From Fodinibius sp050117475 (lineage in GTDB: Bacteria > Bacteroidota > Rhodothermia > Balneolales > Balneolaceae), in the NCBI GenBank assembly GCA_050117475.1, contig JASFMR010000004.1, positions 1-64,000 on the forward strand: a stretch of 64,000 nucleotides of DNA, in the 5' to 3' direction. Position numbers and translations under genes: made by a program. Shown piece after piece: positions 8,836-17,368 of this stretch (position 1 is its first letter; every line of letters starts with the position of its first letter). The notes under the pieces were generated by a model. That model searched no databases and was not told where the DNA came from. It was given only the letters and a program-made list of their open reading frames with translations.

Positions 8836-9993
8836 TTACCATCCCTCGAATAATCCCCCGTCAAACCAGTCCCAGAGAAAATATACCATGAGTTGGGTAT
8901 CCCGTGACGGATCATCCAAAGGCATCCTAACCCCGACATTCAGCATAATATTTTGTCGTTTATTAAGCGTTACCTGCATTTGTGGTACTATATCCCACTG
9001 GGTCTGTGCGCCGGATTCCAACTCCCGAGCCCCCAGAAACTCAACCATGGGCGACCACGTACGTCCCCACGCTCCCTGACTTATACTGCTGCCGATAAGC
9101 CCTCGCCAAAAGGCCTCCTCAGTTGCTTTATCTCTTAAAAGCGGCAACTCCATACCTCCCTGGAACTGAACAAAACTGTTCGCAGGCAGTATCTGCCCAA
9201 ATGAAAGAAAAGGTTCAATGATCGTGGTACCTTTACCAAAGCCTGTCAGCCGGTCTCCGGTAGGCAAGATCACTTCCCCGGTGACGCTGAATATGGTACC
9301 ACTGCTGAAATTATGATATAAAGCGCGTTTAAAGCCTAGTGCCAAATCTCCCAGTTGGCCTCCATTCCAGTTTCCGCCGGGATCCTGTCGGAAACCAAAA
9401 GGCACTACTAATTCAAACTGGTTACGGGCACCAATACGTTTTTCATAAACAATTTTATTCATCACACTTCCTTCACCTTCAACATCGATAGAAGAACTCA
9501 CTACAGCCTCATCTTCCGGGTATGCTTTTTCCGTTACAAGTGCTCTGGGTAAATTCAAATCGCCCCTCGGCCAGTCATCATCTGTACAGAAAGTGCGTAT
9601 GTGTTCTATGACGGCTTCCAACTCTTCTTCACTTAGGGTTTCACCAAAAGCGGGCATGTCTTTGGCAAAGCCCCGTACGGGCCCTCCCTGGTGCGCAATG
9701 GCAATCCAATCCGCATCAGGCTCTCGTGTGGCAAAATTACAATCCGAAAGGTCAGGAAGCGGTGTAGCAAACCCCAATTGACTTTGGGATACGCCTCTTC
9801 CTCTAATCCCATGACATGCAGAACAAGCCTTCCGATACAGGAACTCACCCCTATTCGGTTCAGTAATTGTTGTATCAGCACCCGTGTTCACAGAAAAAGA
9901 ATGGGTAACGGTCGTTTGGTTTACTGCCGCAATAAGAAAAATACCAATTATCAATAAGATTGGCCCAAAGGTATATACTCTACTATCTCTCAT
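8836..9993 (-). CDS. Monoheme cytochrome c domain fused to a beta-barrel-like domain
   Basis: 385 residues from ATG at 9993 (a TTG two codons upstream is possible). An N-terminal hydrophobic export segment (about 9-24) is followed by a class I cytochrome c domain: CSACH at 57-61, likely axial Met at 113 (KDMPAFG), then a short helix rich in Glu. From about residue 160 the sequence changes to alternating strands rich in Gly and aromatics, like outer-membrane porin/transporter domains, and it ends in an aromatic-rich tail. A cytochrome joined to a barrel suggests an electron conduit at the outer membrane, paired with the pentaheme protein downstream. The barrel call rests on composition and pattern only. 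Confidence 0.65.
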   Translation of the reverse strand: MRDSRVYTFGPILLIIGIFLIAAVNQTTVTHSFSVNTGADTTITEPNRGEFLYRKACSACHGIRGRGVSQSQLGFATPLPDLSDCNFATREPDADWIAIAHQGGPVRGFAKDMPAFGETLSEEELEAVIEHIRTFCTDDDWPRGDLNLPRALVTEKAYPEDEAVVSSSIDVEGEGSVMNKIVYEKRIGARNQFELVVPFGFRQDPGGNWNGGQLGDLALGFKRALYHNFSSGTIFSVTGEVILPTGDRLTGFGKGTTIIEPFLSFGQILPANSFVQFQGGMELPLLRDKATEEAFWRGLIGSSISQGAWGRTWSPMVEFLGARELESGAQTQWDIVPQMQVTLNKRQNIMLNVGVRMPLDDPSRDTQLMVYFLWDWFDGGLFEGW

Positions 9994-10079
9994 GATCAAT
10001 GAACACGTTAAATAATAACTTTAAAGAATACTAAAGCTTATTCTTATTGAATAGTAATAGGTTATCACCAACCGCATTG

Positions 10080-10099
10080 TAGGATTTTCCCTAATCCTA
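10080..10099. promoter_or_regulatory. TAGG...TCCCTA-type motif in divergent promoter region
   Basis: TAGGATTTTCCCTA (10080-10093) followed by ATCCTA. The outer parts also form a 7-bp stem (TAGGATT/AATCCTA). It lies 87 nt before the cytochrome/barrel gene and about 120 nt before the gene at 10215. Thirteen bases match 12/13 with the reverse complement of a site at 57858-57870, and the TCCCTA-ATCCTA order resembles sites near hsp20. Candidate operator. Confidence 0.35.
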
Positions 10100-10133
10100 C
10101 CCATTACTGCCGACTTAAATCGGCCATCAGAAA

Positions 10134-10156
10134 CATGCCTTTGCAAAAAAGGCATG
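10134..10156. other. Perfect 9-bp inverted repeat
   Basis: CATGCCTTT (10134-10142) and AAAGGCATG (10148-10156) around GCAAA. It sits between divergent genes, 59 nt before the start at 10215, so it is more likely an operator or 5'-leader hairpin than a terminator. On the minus strand TTTC follows the stem, so terminator activity for readthrough is possible. Confidence 0.35.
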
Positions 10157-10214
10157 GAATAAATAATGTATCTGTTTGTCATTTTTCACTCATATCCATT
10201 TAAAATTAGCATAA

Positions 10215-10628
10215 ATGAAGATAGACACCAGGTTATTGATGATATCCAGCGCTATCTTAATGGGCATGGCCGGATTTGCATTCACTTTTTTCCCGGGGGA
10301 GATACTAACCTATTTAGGATTTCCGGCCTTCGAAATGGGAAGAATGTTTTTACAGATCACCGGTGCTTTGTATTGGGGATTCTCCATTTTGAATTGGACA
10401 GCCCGAGCTATAATAATCGGAGGGATTTACAGCCGCCCCGTAGCCTTGGGAAATTTTCTTCACTTTACGGTAGTAACAATCATGTTACTAAAAATGATAG
10501 CCGGGGATCATACTTCGCCCATTATACTAATCGGCGGATTATTTTATGGTCTGTTTGCCATCTCTTTCGGGCTCGTGCTTTTTAGACACCCGGAACAAGC
10601 TGATTCATTCTCTGCAGACCGTAACTGA
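10215..10628 (+). CDS. Small four-helix membrane protein, unknown function
   Basis: 137 residues with four predicted membrane helices (about 6-26, 42-62, 72-92, 98-120) and a short hydrophilic C-terminal tail. I do not recognise a named family with certainty; the pattern resembles small DUF4345-like membrane proteins. A second reading frame over the same DNA (10166-10585) is less hydrophobic and lacks protein-like composition, so this frame is preferred. No clear Shine-Dalgarno is visible. It is transcribed away from the cytochrome genes and precedes the dksA-like gene by 171 nt, which contains no other ORF. Confidence 0.6.
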   Translation: MKIDTRLLMISSAILMGMAGFAFTFFPGEILTYLGFPAFEMGRMFLQITGALYWGFSILNWTARAIIIGGIYSRPVALGNFLHFTVVTIMLLKMIAGDHTSPIILIGGLFYGLFAISFGLVLFRHPEQADSFSADRN

Positions 10629-10799
10629 AGATAGCGCTGTATATTAATGGCGTTACGTCACTCTTCCGTTGTATCTCCTGCCACCCAGTGCCGCTATTTT
10701 TGTAAGTCTACCCATTACATCAATCTCAGTACAACGCCTATTGTACCAGGAATCACAAAATCATAATTAGACTAAAAGCATTAATCTTATGGTCTTATT

Positions 10800-11204
10800 A
10801 TGATTGACCCAGAACAAATCAAAACACCGTTTAGCGACAAGGATCTGAAATATTTCAAGAAATTGTTGCTGAAAAACAGGATTGAAGCCCAGGAAAAGCT
10901 TGATAAACTATGGGGTGCTCAAGTGAACCTGGAAGAAGCCGATGATGCCGATATCTCCTCAATAACACATCATCTTGGAGATTTTGCGTCTGATGTGCAA
11001 GAAGAAGAAATGAATTACCAACTCATTGAACGACTGAGAGAATATATATTGCATATCAATGAAGCACTGGAACGCATTGAGAAAAAGACCTACGGCATTT
11101 GCCTGGCCACAGGAAAACCCATAGCCAGGGGAAGGCTCGAAGCCGTACCGCATACAAGGTACAGTATTGAGGCCAAAAACAAAGGATTAGCAGAAGACAC
11201 ATAA
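10800..11204 (+). CDS. TraR/DksA-family RNA polymerase-binding regulator
   Basis: 134 residues: a coiled-coil arm (about 15-100) and the C-terminal signature YGICLATGKPI...RLEAVPHTRYSIEAK. DksA proteins act through the secondary channel of RNA polymerase, usually with ppGpp, in starvation and stress. Three of the four zinc cysteines of the classical finger are replaced (Thr, Tyr and Ala positions). This is common in the Bacteroidota form of the family and does not by itself mean loss of function. It starts a plus-strand run (gap of 2 nt to the next gene) that continues to the phosphoribosyltransferase, suggesting a stress operon. Confidence 0.8.
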   Translation: MIDPEQIKTPFSDKDLKYFKKLLLKNRIEAQEKLDKLWGAQVNLEEADDADISSITHHLGDFASDVQEEEMNYQLIERLREYILHINEALERIEKKTYGICLATGKPIARGRLEAVPHTRYSIEAKNKGLAEDT

Positions 11205-11206
11205 CC

Positions 11207-11440
11207 ATGAAGAATCACCCATATGAACAGGATCCCGACCCGGTATTTCATGAACGTATTCATGTTCTGTCGGAACGAGGTTATCGCGGCTTTAAAATCA
11301 CCAACAAACAACAGCATTGGGATGGCCTTAAAGTGACCGCATCGAACAATGCCGGTAAAATAGTAACCTCTGCAGGGAATACGGAACAGGAGGCCCTGAA
11401 GAAGCTGATCGACCAGATTGATTTGATTTTGGATCGGTGA
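11207..11440 (+). CDS. Small conserved-looking protein of unknown function
   Basis: 77 residues, no signal peptide, no membrane segment and no Cys. The sequence alternates like a small alpha/beta domain: an acidic N-terminus, RGYRGFKITNKQQHWDGLKV, then a helix ending in LIDQIDLILDR. I do not recognise a family. It begins 2 nt after the dksA-like stop and ends 21 nt before the phosphoribosyltransferase start, so it is translated as part of that operon. Coding status is supported by context. Confidence 0.6.
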   Translation: MKNHPYEQDPDPVFHERIHVLSERGYRGFKITNKQQHWDGLKVTASNNAGKIVTSAGNTEQEALKKLIDQIDLILDR

Positions 11441-11461
11441 AAGTGAAATTGGAGAGTGATT

Positions 11462-12118
11462 ATGTTTATCAATAGAGAAGACGCAGGCAAAAAACTTGGT
11501 AAAGCACTTGATAAATATAAGTCAATGAATCCGATAATCCTGGCTATTCCGAGGGGGGGCATTGAAGTTGGTTTTTATGCCGCCAAACGGCTGGATTGTG
11601 ATTTTGAACCAATCGTTATCCGCAAACTAGGATATCCCCAGCAACCTGAAGCAGCATTTGGAGCCGTAGCTGAGGATGGGAGCCTATACCTTGATCCCTG
11701 GTCAAATCAGTATTTGAGCAAGGAAATAATTGAGCGAGTAATTGGTGAAGAAAAGGAAGAAATACAAAGGCGAATCAAAGCGTACAGACAAGGGCGCCGC
11801 CTACCCGACCTAAAAGACCGAGTAGTCATCTTAGTCGACGACGGTATTGCTTCTGGCGCTACAATATTTGCAGCATTGACGATGTGTCGCAAACATGAGC
11901 CTGAAAAACTTATTATTGCGGCCCCTGTATCCGGAAAAACGCGGCTCACCAAACTCAGCGCGAAAGCGGATGAACTGGTCATACTCGAAAAAAGAGAACA
12001 TTTTTTTGCCGTCTCCGAAGGTTACCGTGAATTCACCAATCTTTCGGATAGCCAAGTCCTTGAATTACTGAAACAGTGGCAACAATATTCAAAAAAAGGC
12101 GTCCCCCCTGAACAGTAA
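11462..12118 (+). CDS. COG1926-type phosphoribosyltransferase-domain protein
   Basis: 218 residues with a type I PRTase fold. The PRPP-binding loop is VVILVDDGIASGAT (121-134); IPRGGIEVG near 29-37 and VIRKLG near 52-57 are typical of this subfamily. ATG at 11462 is chosen because GGAG (11451-11454) lies 7 nt upstream; GTG at 11456 would add two residues. The reaction is unknown. In several bacteria this domain is fused to, or regulated with, a dienelactone-hydrolase-like domain; here a matching hydrolase gene lies separately at 55875. Probably co-transcribed with the dksA-like gene. Confidence 0.8.
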   Translation: MFINREDAGKKLGKALDKYKSMNPIILAIPRGGIEVGFYAAKRLDCDFEPIVIRKLGYPQQPEAAFGAVAEDGSLYLDPWSNQYLSKEIIERVIGEEKEEIQRRIKAYRQGRRLPDLKDRVVILVDDGIASGATIFAALTMCRKHEPEKLIIAAPVSGKTRLTKLSAKADELVILEKREHFFAVSEGYREFTNLSDSQVLELLKQWQQYSKKGVPPEQ

Positions 12119-12239
12119 GCATTTACCCCACACCCTTCTTATACCGGTACTTACAGGTAATAACAAAATTTAGCTCTCACCTATATTTTCAAAATCAGGC
12201 TACCCTGCATTATCCTTTAATAAAATGAGGAAAAGTATC

Positions 12240-13877
12240 ATGGCTCATAAAAAATTACTTTTTCAAACCGCCGCACGTGAAAAAATCCTAAGGGGGGCGA
12301 CAGTCCTTTTTGACGCCATACGATTTACCCTGGGACCCAAGTCAAAATCCGTTTTGATCGAAAAAAAATGGGCCAAACCACTGGTTTGCAATGACGGGGT
12401 AACTATAGCAAAAGAAATAACCTTAAGAGATCCCGAGGAAAATCTTGGTGCACAGGTACTTAAAGAAGCTGCAGAACGGACCGGCGACTTAGTGGGTGAT
12501 GGCACATCTACGTCAACCGTTTTGGCATATACCATCTTTTCTGAAGGTTTAAAAAACGTTGCTGCACGTGCCAGTTCAATAGAACTCAAACGGGGACTGG
12601 ATCGGGGCCTGAAAGTAGCTGTGGAAGCGCTCAAAGAAATTTCACGCCCGGTAAAATCCCATAAAGAAAAAGTGCAGGTCGCCACCATCTCAGCTCATAA
12701 TGACGCGACGATTGGGGAACTGGTTGCAGAAGCCATTGATAAGGTAGGCTCAGAGGGGGTTATAACGGTTGAGGAGGCCAAAGGAACTGAAACAATAGTT
12801 GAGATCGTCGAAGGAATGCAATTTGACCGGGGATATCTCTCCCCTTATTTCGTTACTGACAGTCAGAAAATGCAGGTGGAAATCGAAAACCCCTCCATCC
12901 TTCTTTACGATAAAAAAATAAGCTCACTAAACGACTTACTTCCTCTGCTGGAACAAGCAGCCAAACAACAGGTAAGTCTTGTTGTAATAGCAGAAGACGT
13001 TGATGGTGAAGCCCTTGCCAGCCTGGTAGTTAATAAACTTAGGGGCGTTTTATCGTGCGTCGCTGTCAAAGCACCCGGTTTTGGAGACCGTAGAACCGCC
13101 ATACTGGAGGATATTGCCCTTTTAACAGGTGGTCAATTGGTCTCAGAAGAAATGGGAATGAAACTGGAAAACGTAACCATCGAATCACTGGGTAAGGCTC
13201 AGCGCCTTATTGTGGATAAGGATACAACCACTATCATTGGTGGAGCAGGTGACAAAGAGGTCATTGATGGCCGTTGCAATGAGATTCGCATTCAAATGGA
13301 AAGGTCAACCTCCGACTATGATAAAGAGAAGCTTCAGGAAAGACTGGCCAAGTTGTCAGGAGGCGTCGGGGTCATCCACGTTGGAGCCCCTTCAGAAACT
13401 GAACTTAAAAGCCGTAAAGAGGCTTTTGAAGATGCCATCAGCGCCACCAAAGCTGCTATAGAAGAAGGGATCGTCCCGGGTGCCGGCCTGGCCCTGCTGA
13501 GAACCATATCTGCTGTCACAGAAGAGGCTGTTCGTGCCGAAGGGGATGAAAAAACAGGTATTATGATCTTGCGAAGGGCCCTGGAAACCCCTGCCCGTCA
13601 AATAGCAGAAAATTCAGGCGCGGATGACGGCGTGGTCGTAGATAGAATGCTTGCCGGAGATGGTAACATCGGTTTTGACGCCTCGGTCAATCAATTCGTC
13701 GACCTTTTAAAAGCGGGAATCATTGACCCCACCAAAGTCGTGCGCATTGCCTTGGAAAATGCCGTTTCGGTGGCCGGTATATTACTTCTGACTGAAGCAA
13801 CCATGACAGAAGTAGAAGAAAAGAAAATCCCGGTTCGGGAAAACGGTGCCCTTGAAGAGGAAGCCATGGAGTATTGA
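12240..13877 (+). CDS. Divergent GroEL-type chaperonin (second-copy type)
   Basis: 60-kDa chaperonin, 545 residues from ATG at 12240; GAGGA lies 8 nt upstream, and an ATG at 12225 would overlap that site. ATP-site residues are kept: TLGPK, NDGVT with D52, GDGT with D87, and the Asp of FEDAISATKAA. Differences from housekeeping GroEL are clear: GPKGRN is GPKSKS, VAGGG is VPGAG, NTGYDA is NIGFDA, and the GGM-rich tail is replaced by an acidic end (EEEAMEY). No groES is adjacent. It is probably an accessory chaperonin for stress; it must borrow GroES from elsewhere or work differently. Confidence 0.85.
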   Translation: MAHKKLLFQTAAREKILRGATVLFDAIRFTLGPKSKSVLIEKKWAKPLVCNDGVTIAKEITLRDPEENLGAQVLKEAAERTGDLVGDGTSTSTVLAYTIFSEGLKNVAARASSIELKRGLDRGLKVAVEALKEISRPVKSHKEKVQVATISAHNDATIGELVAEAIDKVGSEGVITVEEAKGTETIVEIVEGMQFDRGYLSPYFVTDSQKMQVEIENPSILLYDKKISSLNDLLPLLEQAAKQQVSLVVIAEDVDGEALASLVVNKLRGVLSCVAVKAPGFGDRRTAILEDIALLTGGQLVSEEMGMKLENVTIESLGKAQRLIVDKDTTTIIGGAGDKEVIDGRCNEIRIQMERSTSDYDKEKLQERLAKLSGGVGVIHVGAPSETELKSRKEAFEDAISATKAAIEEGIVPGAGLALLRTISAVTEEAVRAEGDEKTGIMILRRALETPARQIAENSGADDGVVVDRMLAGDGNIGFDASVNQFVDLLKAGIIDPTKVVRIALENAVSVAGILLLTEATMTEVEEKKIPVRENGALEEEAMEY

Positions 13878-13916
13878 TTGCTAAAAAGTATTTGCCGTAA
13901 ACTTTTAAGAGGATAG

Positions 13917-15674
13917 TCATACCTTCACCATTTTTTTCTTGCCTCTCTTGCGGTCGCGGAATTTAACAATCTCACCCCAGCTCATGGTATTTAAAACATT
14001 TTCCGAGATGCACCATGCCCTCCGGGCAATAGCGACACCAAGCTTCATATAATCAAAACTCATTAAGTCGTGGCTATCCGTACCGATGACCAACATGGCT
14101 CCCTCTTGCTGTGCCATACGGGCCCAGGAATCATTGAGGTCCATCCGCTGCGGTTGGGCATTAATCTCAAGCGCTGTTCCTGTCTTTATAGCTTTTTGAA
14201 TAACAAGTTTTAAATCGACCGGGTATTCCTTTCGTTTACCGATCAGTCGACCGGTGGGATGGCTTATCGCATTTACATATGGATTTTCACACGCTTTAAG
14301 TATTCGCTGGGTATTATCCTCATTAAAACGGCTGTGAACAGAAGCAGTAACCCAGTCCAACTTAGATAAAAGTCCGTCATCAAAATCAAGCGAACCATCA
14401 GGCAGGATATCAACTTCTATCCCCGCTTTTATGAAATTGACTCCAAGCTTTTTGTTGGCGGCATCGATCTCTTCACGCTGCTTAATCACCTCCTCCTCGG
14501 TCAAACCACCGGCAATACGGGAGGTCTTGGAATGATCAGTAAGAATCAAATACTCATAAGGATAGTTTTCTTTTACATATTCGGACAACTCCTCAATACG
14601 ATTCAGGCCATCCGACCAGTCGGAATGCATATGAAAATCACCCTTAATTTCTTTGCGTTCAATCAGTCTTGGTATATTGTTATGCGCGGCTAATTCAATT
14701 TCTCCTTCATTTTCACGCATCTCGGGAGGGATCCAACTTAGGCCCAATTGTTTATACATACCCGCTTCGGTTTCGCCCGTAATCTTCTTATTACCGTCAA
14801 TATCATATAGCCCATATTCGTTGATCTTATATCCCTTTTCTTTCGCAATCTTACGTAAATGTATGTTATGATCCTTTGAACCCGTAAAATACAACAGCGC
14901 TGCACCCCATTGATTTTCATTTACCAGGCGCAAATCAACCTGCCGGTTCTTCTGTTCAATTACTATGCTGGCTTTTGTGTTACCTCTTGCCAGCACTTTT
15001 TTAACGCCGGGCAATGAAGTAAAGAAGTTAAGTACCTTATCCCGGTCACCCTTACCGGCGGTTGCCAAAATATCTATATCTCCGATCGTCTCTTTCATAC
15101 GTCGAATACTGCCGGCAAATTCCAACTTTCGGATTTCTTTGCACTCAGACAGTGATGCTTGCAACTCCTCCACAATCTCAAGGGCCTCTGCCAACAAAAT
15201 ACGCTTTGCTGACTTCCGAGCCTGCATAAGCCCCTGCCGAAGATTCTCGACGGTCTTCTGCCCAAAGCCTTTGAGCTCTTCCACCTCCCCGCTATCCAGG
15301 GCATCCAGCAAATCCTCCCGTGTATCGATGTGTAATTCCGAATGAAGCTTTTTCAAGGTCTCAGGCCCCATCCCCGGGATTTTTAAGAGCTCTACAAGAT
15401 CTATGGGAATTTCTTTTTTCAACTCGTCATACTTTTTAATCTTACCGGTTTTAACATATTCACGGATCTTTGCTGCAATTCCCTCTCCAATGCCCTTAAT
15501 GTCTTCCAGCTTGTCGTCTCCCATAAAATCGCGGATATCTTCGGTCAAATGATCCAATATACGCGCCGCGTTTTGGTAGGCAATAACGCGAAAACGATCT
15601 TTAGACCCATGAAAGCTGTAAATTGCCGCCATGTCATCAAATATCCTTGCCAATTCTTTGTTGATTTTATACAT
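13917..15674 (-). CDS. polX: DNA polymerase X with PHP exonuclease domain
   Basis: 585-residue repair polymerase. The N-terminal part has helix-hairpin-helix elements (GIGEGIAAKI near 61-70 and IPGMGPETL near 99-107). The Pol beta nucleotidyltransferase site is FAGSIRRMKETIGDIDIL with D199 and D201, and the third Asp is in VDLRLV. The C-terminal PHP domain begins with KGDFHMHSDWSDG near residue 345 and continues with ILTDHS and TDSHD metal ligands. It is suited to base-excision repair gap filling with 3'-5' exonuclease activity. It lies 19 nt downstream of the M50 protease gene and is convergent with groEL, 39 nt away. Confidence 0.92.
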   Translation of the reverse strand: MYKINKELARIFDDMAAIYSFHGSKDRFRVIAYQNAARILDHLTEDIRDFMGDDKLEDIKGIGEGIAAKIREYVKTGKIKKYDELKKEIPIDLVELLKIPGMGPETLKKLHSELHIDTREDLLDALDSGEVEELKGFGQKTVENLRQGLMQARKSAKRILLAEALEIVEELQASLSECKEIRKLEFAGSIRRMKETIGDIDILATAGKGDRDKVLNFFTSLPGVKKVLARGNTKASIVIEQKNRQVDLRLVNENQWGAALLYFTGSKDHNIHLRKIAKEKGYKINEYGLYDIDGNKKITGETEAGMYKQLGLSWIPPEMRENEGEIELAAHNNIPRLIERKEIKGDFHMHSDWSDGLNRIEELSEYVKENYPYEYLILTDHSKTSRIAGGLTEEEVIKQREEIDAANKKLGVNFIKAGIEVDILPDGSLDFDDGLLSKLDWVTASVHSRFNEDNTQRILKACENPYVNAISHPTGRLIGKRKEYPVDLKLVIQKAIKTGTALEINAQPQRMDLNDSWARMAQQEGAMLVIGTDSHDLMSFDYMKLGVAIARRAWCISENVLNTMSWGEIVKFRDRKRGKKKMVKV

Positions 15675-15693
15675 CTCTTTCTATCCAAATTAG

Positions 15694-16809
15694 TCAGTAG
15701 TTAATAGGCGACTTAAAAACCATAAACTCATTGATATTCGTCAAATCGATGGCTCCAAGCAGTCTCCCGTTTTCAATGACCGGGAAAAATGTTTTTTTAC
15801 TTGAGTGTACCTTTCGATAGATATCTGCTAAGTCATCTGAAGCAGTCACGCTGTCAAAATCTTTAACCATGACATCCCTAACCCGTTGCCCGTTGTTTCG
15901 ATGGCGCATCGATGACATCAAATCAGAATTGTACACAATCCCTACGGCCCGATGACCATCAGTAACAACAAAATCTTTTTCTGCTCCATCCAAGATGGTA
16001 TCAATAACATTATCCAATGAGTCTTCCGGATTTAGCAGGGTTATGTTTGTCATCATTGCGTCTCTCACTTTATGCCCCCTTAGTAAGCTTAGCTGCTGTA
16101 TAAGAATATTCTCACCCTGGGCCCCGAAAAATATGAAAACACCTATCAAAGCCAGAAATGGATTGTACAATAGTCCAAAGAAGAAAAATAAAAGCGCAAC
16201 AAACTGCCCAAGCCGGGCTGCAACCTGGGTAGCACGCACACGTCCCATTCTCATCGCTAACAGAGCACGTAAGATCCGTCCACCATCCATGGGGAATGCA
16301 GGAATGAAGTTAAAAGCAGCAAGCACAATGTTGGCATAGAATAAGAGAAAGAGAAAATTTCGGGATGATATTTCGCTAAAAAATTCCTGTATTTGTTGTT
16401 GATTAAGTCCCTGGAAGAAGTCAAATGGGATTACGATATACAAAAGCAAAGCGATAATAAGGTTTACCGCCGGACCAGCCAGCGTTATAAACAATTCCTG
16501 CTTTGGATCATCCGGCATCTCTTCCAAGCTGGCGACTCCGCCGATGGGCAGAAGGGTAATCTTTTGGGTTTGGATATTAAACCGTTGCGCAGTAAGCGCA
16601 TGACCAAGTTCATGTAAGACAACGCAACCAAACAACACAACTACAAAGATAATATTCCAGAATATACCTGCTGTGCTTGTGCCGCTTAATACGCCGACAA
16701 ATAAAACCCACACGATCAACAAAAAAAATGACCAGTGCACCTGAACTTTAATGCCTGCAACTTTTCCGAGAAGTAATGATCCTTTCATAAAACTGGTACC
16801 TGTTTTCAT
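15694..16809 (-). CDS. Site-2 protease (M50) with two C-terminal CBS domains
   Basis: Intramembrane zinc metalloprotease, 371 residues. HELGH (66-70) and FNFIPAFPMDGGR (about 166-178) are the zinc-ligand motifs on membrane helices; about six helices precede residue 245. Two CBS domains follow (about 250-371) and may sense adenine nucleotides. Such proteases cut membrane-bound regulators such as anti-sigma factors; the target here is unknown. A second Met (ATG at 16788) matches the usual family N-terminus and is an equally good start. The gene is followed by polX. Upstream, TACCTGTTTT near 16797 and AAAACAGGTA near 16844 form an inverted pair, which may be chance. Confidence 0.88.
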   Translation of the reverse strand: MKTGTSFMKGSLLLGKVAGIKVQVHWSFFLLIVWVLFVGVLSGTSTAGIFWNIIFVVVLFGCVVLHELGHALTAQRFNIQTQKITLLPIGGVASLEEMPDDPKQELFITLAGPAVNLIIALLLYIVIPFDFFQGLNQQQIQEFFSEISSRNFLFLLFYANIVLAAFNFIPAFPMDGGRILRALLAMRMGRVRATQVAARLGQFVALLFFFFGLLYNPFLALIGVFIFFGAQGENILIQQLSLLRGHKVRDAMMTNITLLNPEDSLDNVIDTILDGAEKDFVVTDGHRAVGIVYNSDLMSSMRHRNNGQRVRDVMVKDFDSVTASDDLADIYRKVHSSKKTFFPVIENGRLLGAIDLTNINEFMVFKSPINY

Positions 16810-17026
16810 ACCTGCTTTACAAATAATACATGCTTTATCACTTAAAACAGGTATGATCAGTTCTTGGATTTATGTAGTACAGCTTATGATTTTCCTGTAG
16901 TATGTGCCCTTATCTTTATCAATAACAATTATTTAATTTTTTTTTGAAGTTTTATAGCGATTTTCCTTAAAATTGATATATCAACCTATCACAACTACAA
17001 GAGAGTGCAGGTTAGGAGGAGCAAAT

Positions 17027-17368
17027 ATGATATTTACAAAAAATGCACAGTTCGATGACCAGAAAGTTCACCTAGTGAAGAATTTACTGGAAAAACTAAT
17101 CGGTAAACCCAAAGACTATTGTCAAAATAAAGTAAAGACATTTGGGTTTGAGTTTCTGGACAATTGGGATGACAAAGTTGGATTTGTGAAAGAAGATGAC
17201 AAGGAAGAATTGATTTTGAGCCTCCAATTTCGAGAAGATGGGTGTTACTTTTATCAGCTCATTATTAAAAACTCTAACGAAAGTTGGATAGAGAGTCGAA
17301 TTCTGGATTATAACAGAGTACGACGAAACGGTATTATAAACATAAATAACGGCAATATTACTAGTTGA
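17027..17368 (+). CDS. Hypothetical protein, 113 residues
   Basis: Reading from ATG at 17027 with an excellent AGGAGG (17014-17019) 7 nt upstream, which makes translation likely. The upstream in-frame extension to 16973 looks spurious. The product is soluble, with an acidic middle (FVKEDDKEELILSL) and mixed alpha/beta character, and resembles no family I can name. It stands alone on the plus strand, is more AT-rich than its neighbours, and its 3' end overlaps the mgtA-type gene tail by 8 nt in convergent orientation. Confidence 0.5.
   Translation: MIFTKNAQFDDQKVHLVKNLLEKLIGKPKDYCQNKVKTFGFEFLDNWDDKVGFVKEDDKEELILSLQFREDGCYFYQLIIKNSNESWIESRILDYNRVRRNGIININNGNITS

Noticed and set aside
10166..10585. 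Alternative 139-residue frame overlapping the small membrane protein
   Set aside because: The 10215 frame has four clean membrane helices and natural composition; the other looks out of frame.
10800..11204. Loss of zinc cysteines as decay of the DksA-like gene
   Set aside because: The same replacement pattern is usual in Bacteroidota members of the family as I know them, so it is not evidence of a broken gene.
13878..13916. Hairpin between groEL and polX as bidirectional terminator
   Set aside because: AAAG/CTTT with a bulge and a short inner stem is too weak to support a call.
16797..16853. TACCTGTTTT / AAAACAGGTA inverted pair as operator of the M50 gene
   Set aside because: One arm overlaps the possible coding start and the 37-nt spacing is long; noted in the gene entry only.
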